A stretch of DNA of 64,000 nucleotides, from assembly GCA_964527215.1 (NCBI GenBank), contig CAZGNZ010000001.1:186001-250000 (forward strand), given 5' to 3'. This document shows positions 1 to 9,797 of this stretch, in pieces; the first letter of the stretch is position 1; each line of letters starts with the position of its first letter. A program made the position numbers and the translations under genes. The DNA is from CAZGNZ01 sp964527215 (GTDB lineage: Bacteria; Fidelibacterota; Marinisomatia; SCGC-AAA003-L08; JACNLC01). The notes below the pieces were generated by a model. The model was not told the DNA's origin. It searched no databases and saw only the letters and a list, made by a program, of their open reading frames with translations.

Positions 1-1714
1 GAGAATTGTTAACAAAGCTGCTGTCCACATTCCGGTAATATCCGTCCAGTTTCATCGCGGCCGTCGGCTGCCAGGTGAATTCGGTTTTCCAGGCAGTGCC
101 GTCAAGCTCTTGAGCCATTTCGTCCAGGGAACGGGAGACGGCAGCTTCTGCTTTTACCGCAAGCCTGTCGCTCATGGGGATTCTGGCATCCAGCCCGGAA
201 AGCACGAAATTACGAACATCCTGCTCTTCCGTGATGAATGATCCGCCAATATGGTATTTATCCAGGAACAGATTCTCATATCGAATGCCGCCGACATAGT
301 TTTCTGAAGCATTCTCATCAACTTCGTAGTTCACAACAATGTATATCGGGTTACCGTTTCCGTCTACTGCCGGTACAGGCTGTTTGAACATCAGTGTGCC
401 GTTTTCGTAATCGATATCATAATCCGTGTATCTCAGTGCCCGTTTGGATTCCAATACACGTTCAGAATGATATTTGTCCCGGGTTTCAATGGAAACATGT
501 TCGGAGAAGCGAATCAGTTCGCGGCTGCTGAGATTGTAGTACCCCGAAATACCCTCGCCCATGATTCGGTCAAGAACCAGACTGTGGTCGGATTTGGAGA
601 TAAACCCGGTCAGACGGCTGTTATCCCAGTTCAGATCAGTCGTCAAACCAGTGAATGTACGGTTGTAGGCGGTGAATTCTGTGGATCCCATATCGGCGGT
701 AAAGTCACCCAGCAGCAGATGGCTGCCGTCCTTTTCGATCCTGGCGTAAAGTTTTGACTGTGCCTGTGCATCATACTCCAGAGTACCTGCGTCACCGTAA
801 ATGGGATACTGGCTGTCCAGTTCAAAATCATCCATAAACTGATCTTCACGGTTACGGTCTGAATCGAAAGACGCACTGATATGGATGTCATCACTCACCG
901 TCCCTGCAGCATACAATGCTGTCCGGCCCTTCATTTTCGCATCGCCGCTCTCAAAGACAGTTCCCTGCTTATCCATGGGATCCATGTCTGCCAGCATGTT
1001 AATGTCATTTTCACCGTTGGTTTGGGACAGTGAACCGTTTGCCATCCCCACCAGAATAAACGGTTCTGCCGGCACCTCGTATTTGACGGGGTACTGGTGA
1101 TAGTGGCCGTTCAGGGAAATTTCCAGGATTCCGGTGCCGGGATGATCAGCAGCCTGGATGGTCAGAGAAAGGAATCCGTTTTCTATCTTCACCTGATGCC
1201 CTGTGGAGATGCTGTCTGCATCGGCTTCTGCCAGCCAGCCGTTTGTCAGTGAGACAGTGGCAATCTTGATGTGATCAATGCGGTATCCCCAGTCATCCTG
1301 AATTTCAAAACGTACCTCCTGACTGGCAAATCCATCTGCCGGGAGCACGATTTCACTGATTTCCGAATGGAGCTGACTGGGTGCACCCAGCACGTGAATT
1401 GTGCGGGTAGTGGTCATGGTCATTCCGGTTTTCATTTTGGACTGCAGCTTCAGCTCAATGGGGCCCGACGGGACTTCCACATTGATAAAGTCATACAGGC
1501 CGTCACCCCGGACTTCAGCCGAATCAACGAAAGTATCATTGATCAGAAGAGTGGCCGGAGTTCCCGGTTTACCGGCAATCGTTACCGCGATCCGATGCAG
1601 TTTTGTCACCGAACCCTCCAGAGGATATACCACCATCACCTGGGCGTTGATCCATGCCGTCAGCAGGAAAGCGCCGGTGAAAAGCAGGTTAATATGTCTG
1701 AAGAGTTTCCGCAA
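1..1714 (-). CDS. F1: large outer-membrane beta-barrel-type protein of surface operon copy 1 (3' end outside window)
   Basis: Partial gene; about 571 N-terminal residues are visible and the C-terminus lies beyond the left edge. A TTG start is chosen because it lies two bases after the E1 stop and gives a good signal peptide (residues 1-25, ending INAQ). An Ig-like exported domain follows (about 25-115), then a second beta domain (115-220), then alternating short strands typical of a large barrel. It aligns along its whole visible length with F2 (16221-19295). The best conserved stretch is around RDKYHSERVL, DYDIDYENGTL and FKQPVP. Being last in the operon after the OmpA-type giant E1, it is inferred to be the outer-membrane component. 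The barrel assignment is from pattern only; no named family is claimed. Confidence 0.8.
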   Translation of the reverse strand, partial: MRKLFRHINLLFTGAFLLTAWINAQVMVVYPLEGSVTKLHRIAVTIAGKPGTPATLLINDTFVDSAEVRGDGLYDFINVEVPSGPIELKLQSKMKTGMTMTTTRTIHVLGAPSQLHSEISEIVLPADGFASQEVRFEIQDDWGYRIDHIKIATVSLTNGWLAEADADSISTGHQVKIENGFLSLTIQAADHPGTGILEISLNGHYHQYPVKYEVPAEPFILVGMANGSLSQTNGENDINMLADMDPMDKQGTVFESGDAKMKGRTALYAAGTVSDDIHISASFDSDRNREDQFMDDFELDSQYPIYGDAGTLEYDAQAQSKLYARIEKDGSHLLLGDFTADMGSTEFTAYNRTFTGLTTDLNWDNSRLTGFISKSDHSLVLDRIMGEGISGYYNLSSRELIRFSEHVSIETRDKYHSERVLESKRALRYTDYDIDYENGTLMFKQPVPAVDGNGNPIYIVVNYEVDENASENYVGGIRYENLFLDKYHIGGSFITEEQDVRNFVLSGLDARIPMSDRLAVKAEAAVSRSLDEMAQELDGTAWKTEFTWQPTAAMKLDGYYRNVDSSFVNNS

Positions 1715-1716
1715 AA

Positions 1717-4700
1717 CTATCGTACTTCCAGCTCAATTAATTCAGGATACTGAATATTCAGTTTTTTCTGTCCCTGCCGGAATTCCAGATTCAGCCGGAT
1801 GGACTGTTTATCTGTCTTCGAATCCAAATCTGTCAGGTGAATTTCCTGCACAAGATTCACAACCGGACCCGACAGTGGCGCTGACAGTTGGATCACATCA
1901 CCGGCTTGACGGGTAAATGCCATTGATTTGGGAATCGTAATGGTGCCCAGAAGCTGATCGGCATCTGGCAGGGAGTCGGAATGGAGAACCAGCCGGACTG
2001 TGAATCGACCGTTGGAATCCGGCATGATGACAACCGGAGCAGTGTGACCGGCTGCACCTGTATGTGAATCCATTTCCGTATGAATGACTGCCGGGATCAA
2101 ATTATCTATGACAGATGATTTCTGGGTATTCACGGGCGTTATCAGCAGGGTCATCAGGTTTGGCTGAGTCAGCCGTGATCCGGCATTGTGTATATCCACG
2201 CGGGAATGAATGCGTTCGGATTCAATGTTATATTCCCTGATCAGGAAATCGCTGACGGTCAGTGACCATCCGGCTACCCGGTTAAAATCATCCTCGGCAG
2301 TTTGCATGCCGAGAATGGTCAGGTTGAGTTCCGGCTGCCAATTCAGCAGTCTGCCGATCTGGTTCAGTTTGATCAGCATCTGTGGCTGAATAGGCTTTCC
2401 GTCAATAAAATCTTCCCGGCTGACCGGGGTTTCCAGATATACACGATCCAACGGCGTGTGGACCCAGCGGTTCATGCGTCCGATTTCGTCCCGTGTACCA
2501 TCAGAATACTGTGCCTGCACCCGGCATTCCAGTCTGGTTACGGATCCTGTTTCTGCTGCATGCTGCACAAGGAATGCACCCGTAATATCACCGGATATAT
2601 TTTTACCGTTGACCGGAAGAGATAACGTAATCAGTCCGCCGTTCATCTCAGTTTTAAGAGGCTGATGATTGTAAAGGCTTTTCCCTTCAGCCCAGATAAA
2701 TCCTTTGGGAGTCGGAATTTCAAATTCCAGTTTCCGAATACTCTGACTGCCGCTGATATGCAGCGGAATCCGGAATTCCAGCGACGGCAGTTCAGCAGAC
2801 AGTTCTTCGGAACTAAACTGCAGTTCAATACGCCGATTCAGACGGCGGCCTTCCGCTGTGGCATTATCGGCGATTGGCTGGTCCGGTCCTTTGCCGCGGG
2901 ATGTGATGCGCTCACCATCGATTTTCGATTCGGATATCAGGAATTTCTGAATATTTTCCGCCCTTGCCCGGCTCAGTTCATAATTATTCTTATAAGCAGA
3001 TCCGGACTGCACTGGAACCGAATCCGTATGCCCGGTTATTTCAAGCGTGATGTCGCTGTACAAATTCATCAGCCGGGCGATATTCCACAATTCGTTCATA
3101 TCCACACTGCTCAGCCGGGCGGAGTTCGACTTGAAATGGAACCTTGCATTGATGTTCAGCGGGAGATTTTCTCTCAGGGTGAGAATCTCCGGTGTCTGCA
3201 ATTCAGCATGCAGAATGGTTTCAGCCGATTCCTGACAGCCGGTTCCGGCTGCCTTCCCGGTTTTTATTTCTTCCGTTCGACTGCCGGGCAGAAGCGGACG
3301 GATTTCTGCCGGATAAATGCGATTTGCGCGAATACTCAGATCCAGTCGGTTTCCGCTGGTGAAAAACCCGCCGTAACTCAGCACCGTCAGGCGGTCGGGA
3401 GCAATGCCATGCCGGTCCGTGAGCACCATTTTTACCTGTTCGCCAAACCGGTTTGTTCGAGTCAGCGCGGGAGAGTCCGGATTGGCGGAGTAAGTCAGGA
3501 TATCCAGGTTTATGTGTTTTTGCCATTTCAGAAATTCTGCAGTTTCGTCAAGGGTTTCCAGAATTTCCGGACTGAAACGGTCTGAAAGCAGATTCAGACC
3601 TTCTGATTCAGTCAGCGATGAGATAACCAGGCCGCGCGCAGCAACGGCATATGATGCTTCAACCGGCTCGGATGTGTGAACGGTCCCTTCAGAATTCGTG
3701 TATTCAACATGCCCGCTGATTCGTCCGATATGAGGCAGAGGACCTTCCGCCGCGGGCGCAATCCGGAAGCGAAGTGTTTCATTAAAATGGTGCTGCATTC
3801 CGCCCAGCTGCCAGGTGATGAGATTATGGGCTGTCCGGCTTGCCGTGATCGGCTGACCCCTGAATTCAGCAGATTGACCGATATACCGGAAACCTTGCGG
3901 AATCGCGACTGACGCTGTTACCATCGAAAGCGGTGCTGAATGATGATACTCGAAATTCATTGTGACTGTGAGCTGATCATTTTCAGCCTGATCGACCTGG
4001 GAGGCAACAAAGCGCAGCTCAATACGCCGATTCATGGCTCGGCCAGATTTTGTATGGTTCGATGCAACCGGCTGCGCAGCCCCTTTACCGAATGCGGCGA
4101 TACGCTCCGGTGCAATGGAATAATTCTGAAGCAGATAGTTGCGGATGTTCTGTGCCCGGGCAGCAGAGAGTTCTTGGTTGTTTTTGTATGATTCCCTGAT
4201 TGTTACCGGGACATTGTCTGTATGACCAATAATCTGCAGACTGATATTGTCCTGCAGGATCATAAAGCGGGCAAGCTTGGCTGCCTGAGCCAGATCATCG
4301 GGATGCAATACCGCACTTCCTGATTCGAAGTGATAATGGGTGCTCAGTTCAAAAGGCTCAAATTCGTTTAATTCATAAATAACCGGACTGACTTTCAGCG
4401 AATAGCTGATCTCCGGTACCTGGCAGACATCCACATCCAAACTGCCGTGCTGCGGGGTTTCCAGTGCAAAATTGGCTTTGACCATTCCGCCGGGAATCAT
4501 ATCCACCTTCCGCATCCAGGGATTGTTCAGCTGAGCGTTGGATATGATGCGGCCCTCTGCATCTTCCGGCAGTGTGGCACGGTTGATCCGGACTGCATGG
4601 GCACCGGGAGCAACGTTTGGAATCGAGTACTTACCGTATTCATCCGATACAACGCGGATACCGTTTTCCATTACCAGTTCAACATACGGCAGTACCGGTT

Positions 4701-7700
4701 CAGCTGAGTTGTGCAGGCCGTCTTCATTATAATCATAGAAGACTTTTCCAAAAATGAATCCCCTGCTGGAGAAGCTGTCCGGTTTTACAAGTACTTCTGC
4801 TGTGACGGGTGCGGAGTAGATGATTGTTCCGCCGGTCTCTGTCCCTGCGACAGCCTCATTGATCCGGGTGCCGACGGGTGCGTTCAGACCAATAACAGTG
4901 CGGTACTGCAGTTTGACTGAGCTGCCTGCCGGCAGTTCATCTGCCAGTTCCCAGCGCAGGAAAATCTGATCGGATTGATCTGCAGTTTGTACTGGATCAG
5001 GAACCGGTTCACCATTCAGGTATGATGTTCCGGTTTTGTATTTAAATCCTTCGGGGAGCAAATCTTCAACAAACAGCTGCGTCAGATCCGTGGTTTCACT
5101 TTCATTTTGAACAGTGACTGTATAATTCACATAATCACCGGTGACAGCGGAACGGCGGCTTGCCTTTTTCTCTGCAGACAGGAAGGGAAGGGTCAGTATG
5201 GTGCCGGCATTGGTGGCGGGGTGATCACTGGTATATACCGAATCCTGGCCAGTTACCGCCATGGCAACATTTTCGATGTCATAAATTCCGCCGGTAAATA
5301 TATCGGATTCGATTCGGGTCCGGAAGGATACCGTATCCATTTCAGATTCAGCAAAATAGGGGGCAAAGAACCGGAGGGTGTTGGTAACGTCATCAAAAGA
5401 GTCAAACTGGATACCCTCGGAGAGGATAAGTGATTCAGGCAGGTATTCCAGGCCGTCCGGCAGCATGTCAATGAGCCAGGTGGTATCAGCTATCGGAAAT
5501 GAATCTGTCCCGAATACGATGCGGTAGGACAATGTATCGCCCACATTTGCAGTGGTTTCCTGTACGGTTTTATAGGCGGTGAGTGACACACGGTTCAGTG
5601 CAATATTGGCATTGATGATGTAATTCCCGTCAACCAGTTCATTGAGCACCAGATCACCATTGCTGTAGGACGACACTCCGTTGTAGATCAACTGGAGCTG
5701 ATAATTTCCGGGATTCAGTTCCGTGAATGCATAGAATCCGGTGGCATCCGTCCAGGTTGTGTCATTCTCCATATCCTCCAGGAATGCACTGCGTCCCATG
5801 CCGTCATCCGGAACCGGGGTCAGAATCACGGGGATACCGGCTTCCTCTATCACTTCGCCGGTGACCTCGTCAATTACCCAGCCGGAAATGGAAACCCAAT
5901 TGGGAATAATAACATTGTCAGCCAGATCATCCTCGGAAATTTCCAGGATCTGACCCAATGTGATCGGGTTTCCGGATTGGTCGAATACGGTAATATTAAT
6001 GGTATAGGAATCCGGAAAATACACAGGTACAAGATAATCACCGGTGACACCGGTCGTATCTGATCCCAATGTTTCGCCGTTGGAATCCAGGATGGTTACG
6101 ATAGCGCCCACGATAGGATTGCCCTGATAGTCAAGGACATCCCCGGCAATGGCACTGGGATAGAAAATCACCTGTGTCGTGTCATAAGCGAAATCTGTAT
6201 CCGTGTAGTACGTGACAGCGTCCGCATTGGAAACGATGGTGGCATTCAGCACCACTTCCGACACCAGCTGTGAGTACGCGGTGCCCTGCTGGGTCATAAC
6301 GGTGACCAGATTGGGATCTATGGTTCCCCGGTCTGCAGTAAATGTTACGGGAACACTTCGCGGTACCGGATTGCCAAGGAAGGTTTTCACCGGTGCGATG
6401 AGTGTGCTGAAGTTCACGCCGTTACCGAGAATAGCGTTGGGAGATGCAAACAACTCCAGAGTCAGCGGAAGAACATTGGTTGTGGTTGCAATATCATATG
6501 CACTGATGTTTTCATCACATACCGCAAACGCCTCATTGCTGACCTGCATGCCGTCCGGCAGATTAGGATCGAGCTGAACATCCACGTTGAATGAGCGGAA
6601 GTCTCCTGCAGGCAGTTCCGGGATCACCCAACGAACTTCACGACTGAACGAATCGTAGGTGCCGCTGTTGTCTGCAGAAACAAAGAACAGCTCGGGAGCG
6701 AGTGTATCCGAAACCGTAACATTGGTGGCGGTATCGGATCCGTTGTTCATCACCAGAATATTGTAGGTCAGGGTATCGGTTGGAAATGCCTCGATGGGTC
6801 CCATTTTCTCCAGTACGAGATTTGGAGCTGAGATCACCTCTACCACGGCACTGTTCAAAGATTCACCGGTTTCCTCCGCCTGGACTGATACGACATTTTC
6901 ATGCAGACTCAGATTGGCAATGGGTATGACAAATCCCGCAGTCAGTTCAATATTCACTGTTTCATCCGCATTCATCTGGGGAATGACCCACTGAACGATT
7001 CCGTCAGTATGCGTGCCGTTGTGGGAGGAATTCAGGTATTCCATCGTATTGGGAAGGGTATCCGTGACAGTTATATTCGTGACTGGAATAATATTATGAT
7101 TGGATATGGATAGATTGTACAGAACGTCATCATATACCAGATAACTGTTTTCTTCAGTGGATTTATCGACAGTCAGAGAGAGTTCATATAAAACCGGATT
7201 CACGTTTATCAGCCAGGTGCCTGAGTCCAGTTCGATATTCCTTATTTCTCCGTACTGATTCGGCTGCACACCGGTTCTCAGAACTTCAATACGGTAGGTA
7301 CCGGAATTCAGACTGTCAAACGCAAAAGCACCGTTTGCCTGTGTGAGAACAGAATCCAGCTGCTCATCGTCCAGATACAGTTTTACCAGCTGATCCGTTT
7401 CCTCAATCGGCTGGAGGTTCGCATCCGTCAGACGTCCGCTGATGGATCCGTAATTTACCCGGAACAAATCCGCTCCCGGTTCAGAGAGGTCCACTGTCAG
7501 ATCATGCTGTGAAGAAATGGGATCGTCAAAAATATCCTCTGTTGAATTCACAATCCGGTAGGTGTCCGTAAGCTGAATGGGTATCAGATACTGACCATTT
7601 TCATCCGTTAACATACTCCAGACGGTTTCATCCGAAGAATTCAAGGTAACAGACAAGGCATCAGCCACAGGCGCATCATCTGCGAAATCCCAGACATCAC

Positions 7701-9660
7701 CCACAATGGCTGCGGGATAAAACCAGACCGTGTCGGAATCGGATATGGTCTGCAGGTCACTCAGCCAGGTTGTGCCGGTGACAATGGCAGGGATCATCTC
7801 CGTGCTGCTGACAACTGAGGTCAGTGGTGCGGCAGCCGTTCCGTTGAGTGTGGTTGTCAGGATTTCACTGGTTCCGTTCTGGAACAGACCGGCATCAGCA
7901 GTGAGGATCACTTCTGTGCCGTCAGGTACCCGGTCACCGTTGACGTCCAGCACAAGTGCCTGCACATTCGTGATGGAAATTCCGTCCGCGGGGATGTACT
8001 CGGGCTCTGCGGTCACCTGAATGGTTCGCGGAATGCCCGGTTGATTGATCAGCGTCACGGCATCATCGAACTCATGAACACCGGCGGCATTGGTAATATG
8101 CGCCACATTCAGGAGTTCCAGATTCAGGTCTGCGGTAACCAGAACCGATATGGTCAAAAGCTGACTGTCGCCTGGATTCACCTCACCCAGATTCCAGCTG
8201 ACAATACCCAGATTTTCGGTTCCGCCTTCAGATGCTGATATGAACTGTGTTCCGTCAGGCAGCACATCGTGTATCAGTGTATTGGGTGAGGGATACTCGC
8301 TGGTGTTTTCGAGATAAACGGTATAATTCAGGGTATCGCCGGTGAAGGAATAACCCTTATCGACGTCTTTCACAAACAGGAAATCGGAGAATACCTGTAC
8401 CGCAGTCAGAGCACTGTCTGCAGCCTGAGGATTGTTATCGATACTGATCTGTGCCAGATTCAAAATTTCTGTGCCGGATACAGCTTCCGGATCCACCGCT
8501 GCAGTCACCATCAGGGTGTCACTGAATTGCGGCCACAGGAGATCGTAAGTCCATTGAATTACACCGGTTTCGGATTGATAATTATAGGTTCCATCTGCAT
8601 TCAGGAAATTCAGCTCATCAGGCAGACTGTCCGTGAGTACCGCATCGAAAATGGTCTCGCTGCCGGTATTGGATACTATTATCTGATACTGAAGCGTATC
8701 CCCGGGCTGAACAAGTTCCTGATCAACCGATTTAACAAGATTAACATCCGTCATTGAATATGGGACGTGAATCTGGCAGACAGCCGAGTCGCTGTCGGAA
8801 ATTCCTGATGCATTGGTAATGACCGCTCTGTTCAGCAGCTCGGTTCCGGAAGGAGGATTCCCCGTGATCCGGGTCATGATTCGAACCGAATCAATGGTGC
8901 CCGGCTGAAGTGTGCCGAGATACCATGTGATCATGTTATCGGCTGGATTCCCGGGCGGAATCATTTCCAGCAGCTGCAGATTTGGCGGCAGATGGTCAAT
9001 CAATAATGTATTTTCGCCGGCAGTATTGCCGTTATAATGATATTCAAGGGTATAGGTGAGCGTATCATTCGGAGCAGCAGTTGTCAAATCCACTGATTTC
9101 TCGATTTCAAACGCGGCGTAAACTCCCGATTCGTCAACAGTCAGATCAACCGGATTGCTTTCAGCCGCAAACCCGTCTTCAGTGGTTGCCACTGCGATAT
9201 TGCTCAGAATTGAGAAGGGGGTGCTCTCCGACAGATAACATTCCAGACCGGCCTGCCAGGTATCGTCGGCAGGCAGATTTTCAATGGTCCAGGAGACCAG
9301 ACTGCCATTCACTTCCGCTTCAGGATCGGCACTCAGATATGCCAGACCTTCCGGCAGGGTGTCCTGCACGGTCACCCATTCCGCTGCAGCATTCCCGGAA
9401 TTGTGAACGGTAATTGTATAGAGTACCGTATCACCGGGAACCGCATTTTCATACGGACTGGATTTTGTGATGATGAGATGAGGAGCAGTTGAAATATCCG
9501 TGATGACTGTATTGGTTGTATCTGTAGTGAATGTCAGTTCGTTGGCATCCATATACAATACGTACGCACGGTTGACCAGCTGATCATCCCGATCGGTCTG
9601 TCCGAAAACGGCTGCAGGCAGCAGCAGTGTCAGGAATATTATGTGTCTTAAAATACGCAA
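1717..9660 (-). CDS. E1: giant DUF11 / Big_1 / OmpA-domain surface protein (2647 aa)
   Basis: Exported protein starting at TTG (AAAGGA seven bases upstream) with signal peptide 1-20 ending VFGQ. Domain order seen: an N-terminal strand motif shared with C and D (NRAYVLYMDAN, TNTVITDIS); four DUF11 modules (about 60-540); a Big_1/invasin-like domain (545-645); carboxypeptidase-regulatory-like modules; two DUF11; a second Big_1-like and regulatory-like pair (1065-1370); two more DUF11; an SdrD-B-like module (GKVFYDYNEDGLHN, about 1633-1700). Then come four OmpA-like modules: canonical at 1765-1885 and 2165-2285 (GHTDNVPV and GHTDSVPV, LSAARA and LSRARA, NRRIEL), degenerate at about 2008-2117 and 2402-2507. 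Canonical OmpA_C domains bind peptidoglycan, so E1 probably anchors the surface structure to the cell wall. It has two more DUF11 modules than E2. A terminator-like hairpin lies just upstream. Confidence 0.9.
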   Translation of the reverse strand: MRILRHIIFLTLLLPAAVFGQTDRDDQLVNRAYVLYMDANELTFTTDTTNTVITDISTAPHLIITKSSPYENAVPGDTVLYTITVHNSGNAAAEWVTVQDTLPEGLAYLSADPEAEVNGSLVSWTIENLPADDTWQAGLECYLSESTPFSILSNIAVATTEDGFAAESNPVDLTVDESGVYAAFEIEKSVDLTTAAPNDTLTYTLEYHYNGNTAGENTLLIDHLPPNLQLLEMIPPGNPADNMITWYLGTLQPGTIDSVRIMTRITGNPPSGTELLNRAVITNASGISDSDSAVCQIHVPYSMTDVNLVKSVDQELVQPGDTLQYQIIVSNTGSETIFDAVLTDSLPDELNFLNADGTYNYQSETGVIQWTYDLLWPQFSDTLMVTAAVDPEAVSGTEILNLAQISIDNNPQAADSALTAVQVFSDFLFVKDVDKGYSFTGDTLNYTVYLENTSEYPSPNTLIHDVLPDGTQFISASEGGTENLGIVSWNLGEVNPGDSQLLTISVLVTADLNLELLNVAHITNAAGVHEFDDAVTLINQPGIPRTIQVTAEPEYIPADGISITNVQALVLDVNGDRVPDGTEVILTADAGLFQNGTSEILTTTLNGTAAAPLTSVVSSTEMIPAIVTGTTWLSDLQTISDSDTVWFYPAAIVGDVWDFADDAPVADALSVTLNSSDETVWSMLTDENGQYLIPIQLTDTYRIVNSTEDIFDDPISSQHDLTVDLSEPGADLFRVNYGSISGRLTDANLQPIEETDQLVKLYLDDEQLDSVLTQANGAFAFDSLNSGTYRIEVLRTGVQPNQYGEIRNIELDSGTWLINVNPVLYELSLTVDKSTEENSYLVYDDVLYNLSISNHNIIPVTNITVTDTLPNTMEYLNSSHNGTHTDGIVQWVIPQMNADETVNIELTAGFVIPIANLSLHENVVSVQAEETGESLNSAVVEVISAPNLVLEKMGPIEAFPTDTLTYNILVMNNGSDTATNVTVSDTLAPELFFVSADNSGTYDSFSREVRWVIPELPAGDFRSFNVDVQLDPNLPDGMQVSNEAFAVCDENISAYDIATTTNVLPLTLELFASPNAILGNGVNFSTLIAPVKTFLGNPVPRSVPVTFTADRGTIDPNLVTVMTQQGTAYSQLVSEVVLNATIVSNADAVTYYTDTDFAYDTTQVIFYPSAIAGDVLDYQGNPIVGAIVTILDSNGETLGSDTTGVTGDYLVPVYFPDSYTINITVFDQSGNPITLGQILEISEDDLADNVIIPNWVSISGWVIDEVTGEVIEEAGIPVILTPVPDDGMGRSAFLEDMENDTTWTDATGFYAFTELNPGNYQLQLIYNGVSSYSNGDLVLNELVDGNYIINANIALNRVSLTAYKTVQETTANVGDTLSYRIVFGTDSFPIADTTWLIDMLPDGLEYLPESLILSEGIQFDSFDDVTNTLRFFAPYFAESEMDTVSFRTRIESDIFTGGIYDIENVAMAVTGQDSVYTSDHPATNAGTILTLPFLSAEKKASRRSAVTGDYVNYTVTVQNESETTDLTQLFVEDLLPEGFKYKTGTSYLNGEPVPDPVQTADQSDQIFLRWELADELPAGSSVKLQYRTVIGLNAPVGTRINEAVAGTETGGTIIYSAPVTAEVLVKPDSFSSRGFIFGKVFYDYNEDGLHNSAEPVLPYVELVMENGIRVVSDEYGKYSIPNVAPGAHAVRINRATLPEDAEGRIISNAQLNNPWMRKVDMIPGGMVKANFALETPQHGSLDVDVCQVPEISYSLKVSPVIYELNEFEPFELSTHYHFESGSAVLHPDDLAQAAKLARFMILQDNISLQIIGHTDNVPVTIRESYKNNQELSAARAQNIRNYLLQNYSIAPERIAAFGKGAAQPVASNHTKSGRAMNRRIELRFVASQVDQAENDQLTVTMNFEYHHSAPLSMVTASVAIPQGFRYIGQSAEFRGQPITASRTAHNLITWQLGGMQHHFNETLRFRIAPAAEGPLPHIGRISGHVEYTNSEGTVHTSEPVEASYAVAARGLVISSLTESEGLNLLSDRFSPEILETLDETAEFLKWQKHINLDILTYSANPDSPALTRTNRFGEQVKMVLTDRHGIAPDRLTVLSYGGFFTSGNRLDLSIRANRIYPAEIRPLLPGSRTEEIKTGKAAGTGCQESAETILHAELQTPEILTLRENLPLNINARFHFKSNSARLSSVDMNELWNIARLMNLYSDITLEITGHTDSVPVQSGSAYKNNYELSRARAENIQKFLISESKIDGERITSRGKGPDQPIADNATAEGRRLNRRIELQFSSEELSAELPSLEFRIPLHISGSQSIRKLEFEIPTPKGFIWAEGKSLYNHQPLKTEMNGGLITLSLPVNGKNISGDITGAFLVQHAAETGSVTRLECRVQAQYSDGTRDEIGRMNRWVHTPLDRVYLETPVSREDFIDGKPIQPQMLIKLNQIGRLLNWQPELNLTILGMQTAEDDFNRVAGWSLTVSDFLIREYNIESERIHSRVDIHNAGSRLTQPNLMTLLITPVNTQKSSVIDNLIPAVIHTEMDSHTGAAGHTAPVVIMPDSNGRFTVRLVLHSDSLPDADQLLGTITIPKSMAFTRQAGDVIQLSAPLSGPVVNLVQEIHLTDLDSKTDKQSIRLNLEFRQGQKKLNIQYPELIELEVR

Positions 9661-9707
9661 CCTAATGTCCTTTGCGGCGCAGGTTAAGTCCGTTATTCAG
9701 TAAGTTG

Positions 9708-9739
9708 AAAAAGCAGCCGGGCCGGAGCGACCCGACTGC
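9708..9739 (-). terminator. Intrinsic terminator-like hairpin between D1 and E1
   Basis: Read on the minus strand, a 9-bp stem (GCAGTCGGG with CCCGGCTGC, one T.G pair) closes a 9-base loop and is followed by five Ts. It lies in the 137-base gap after D1 and before E1. It would let part of the transcripts stop after the small DUF11 genes, giving more C/D than E/F. The matching junction in copy 2 also has a strong hairpin. Confidence 0.7.
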
Positions 9740-9797
9740 AATCCAAATTAGAAAAGAAACTGTGTAACGGAGAAAAACCATTGCGCAGGTTCACCCC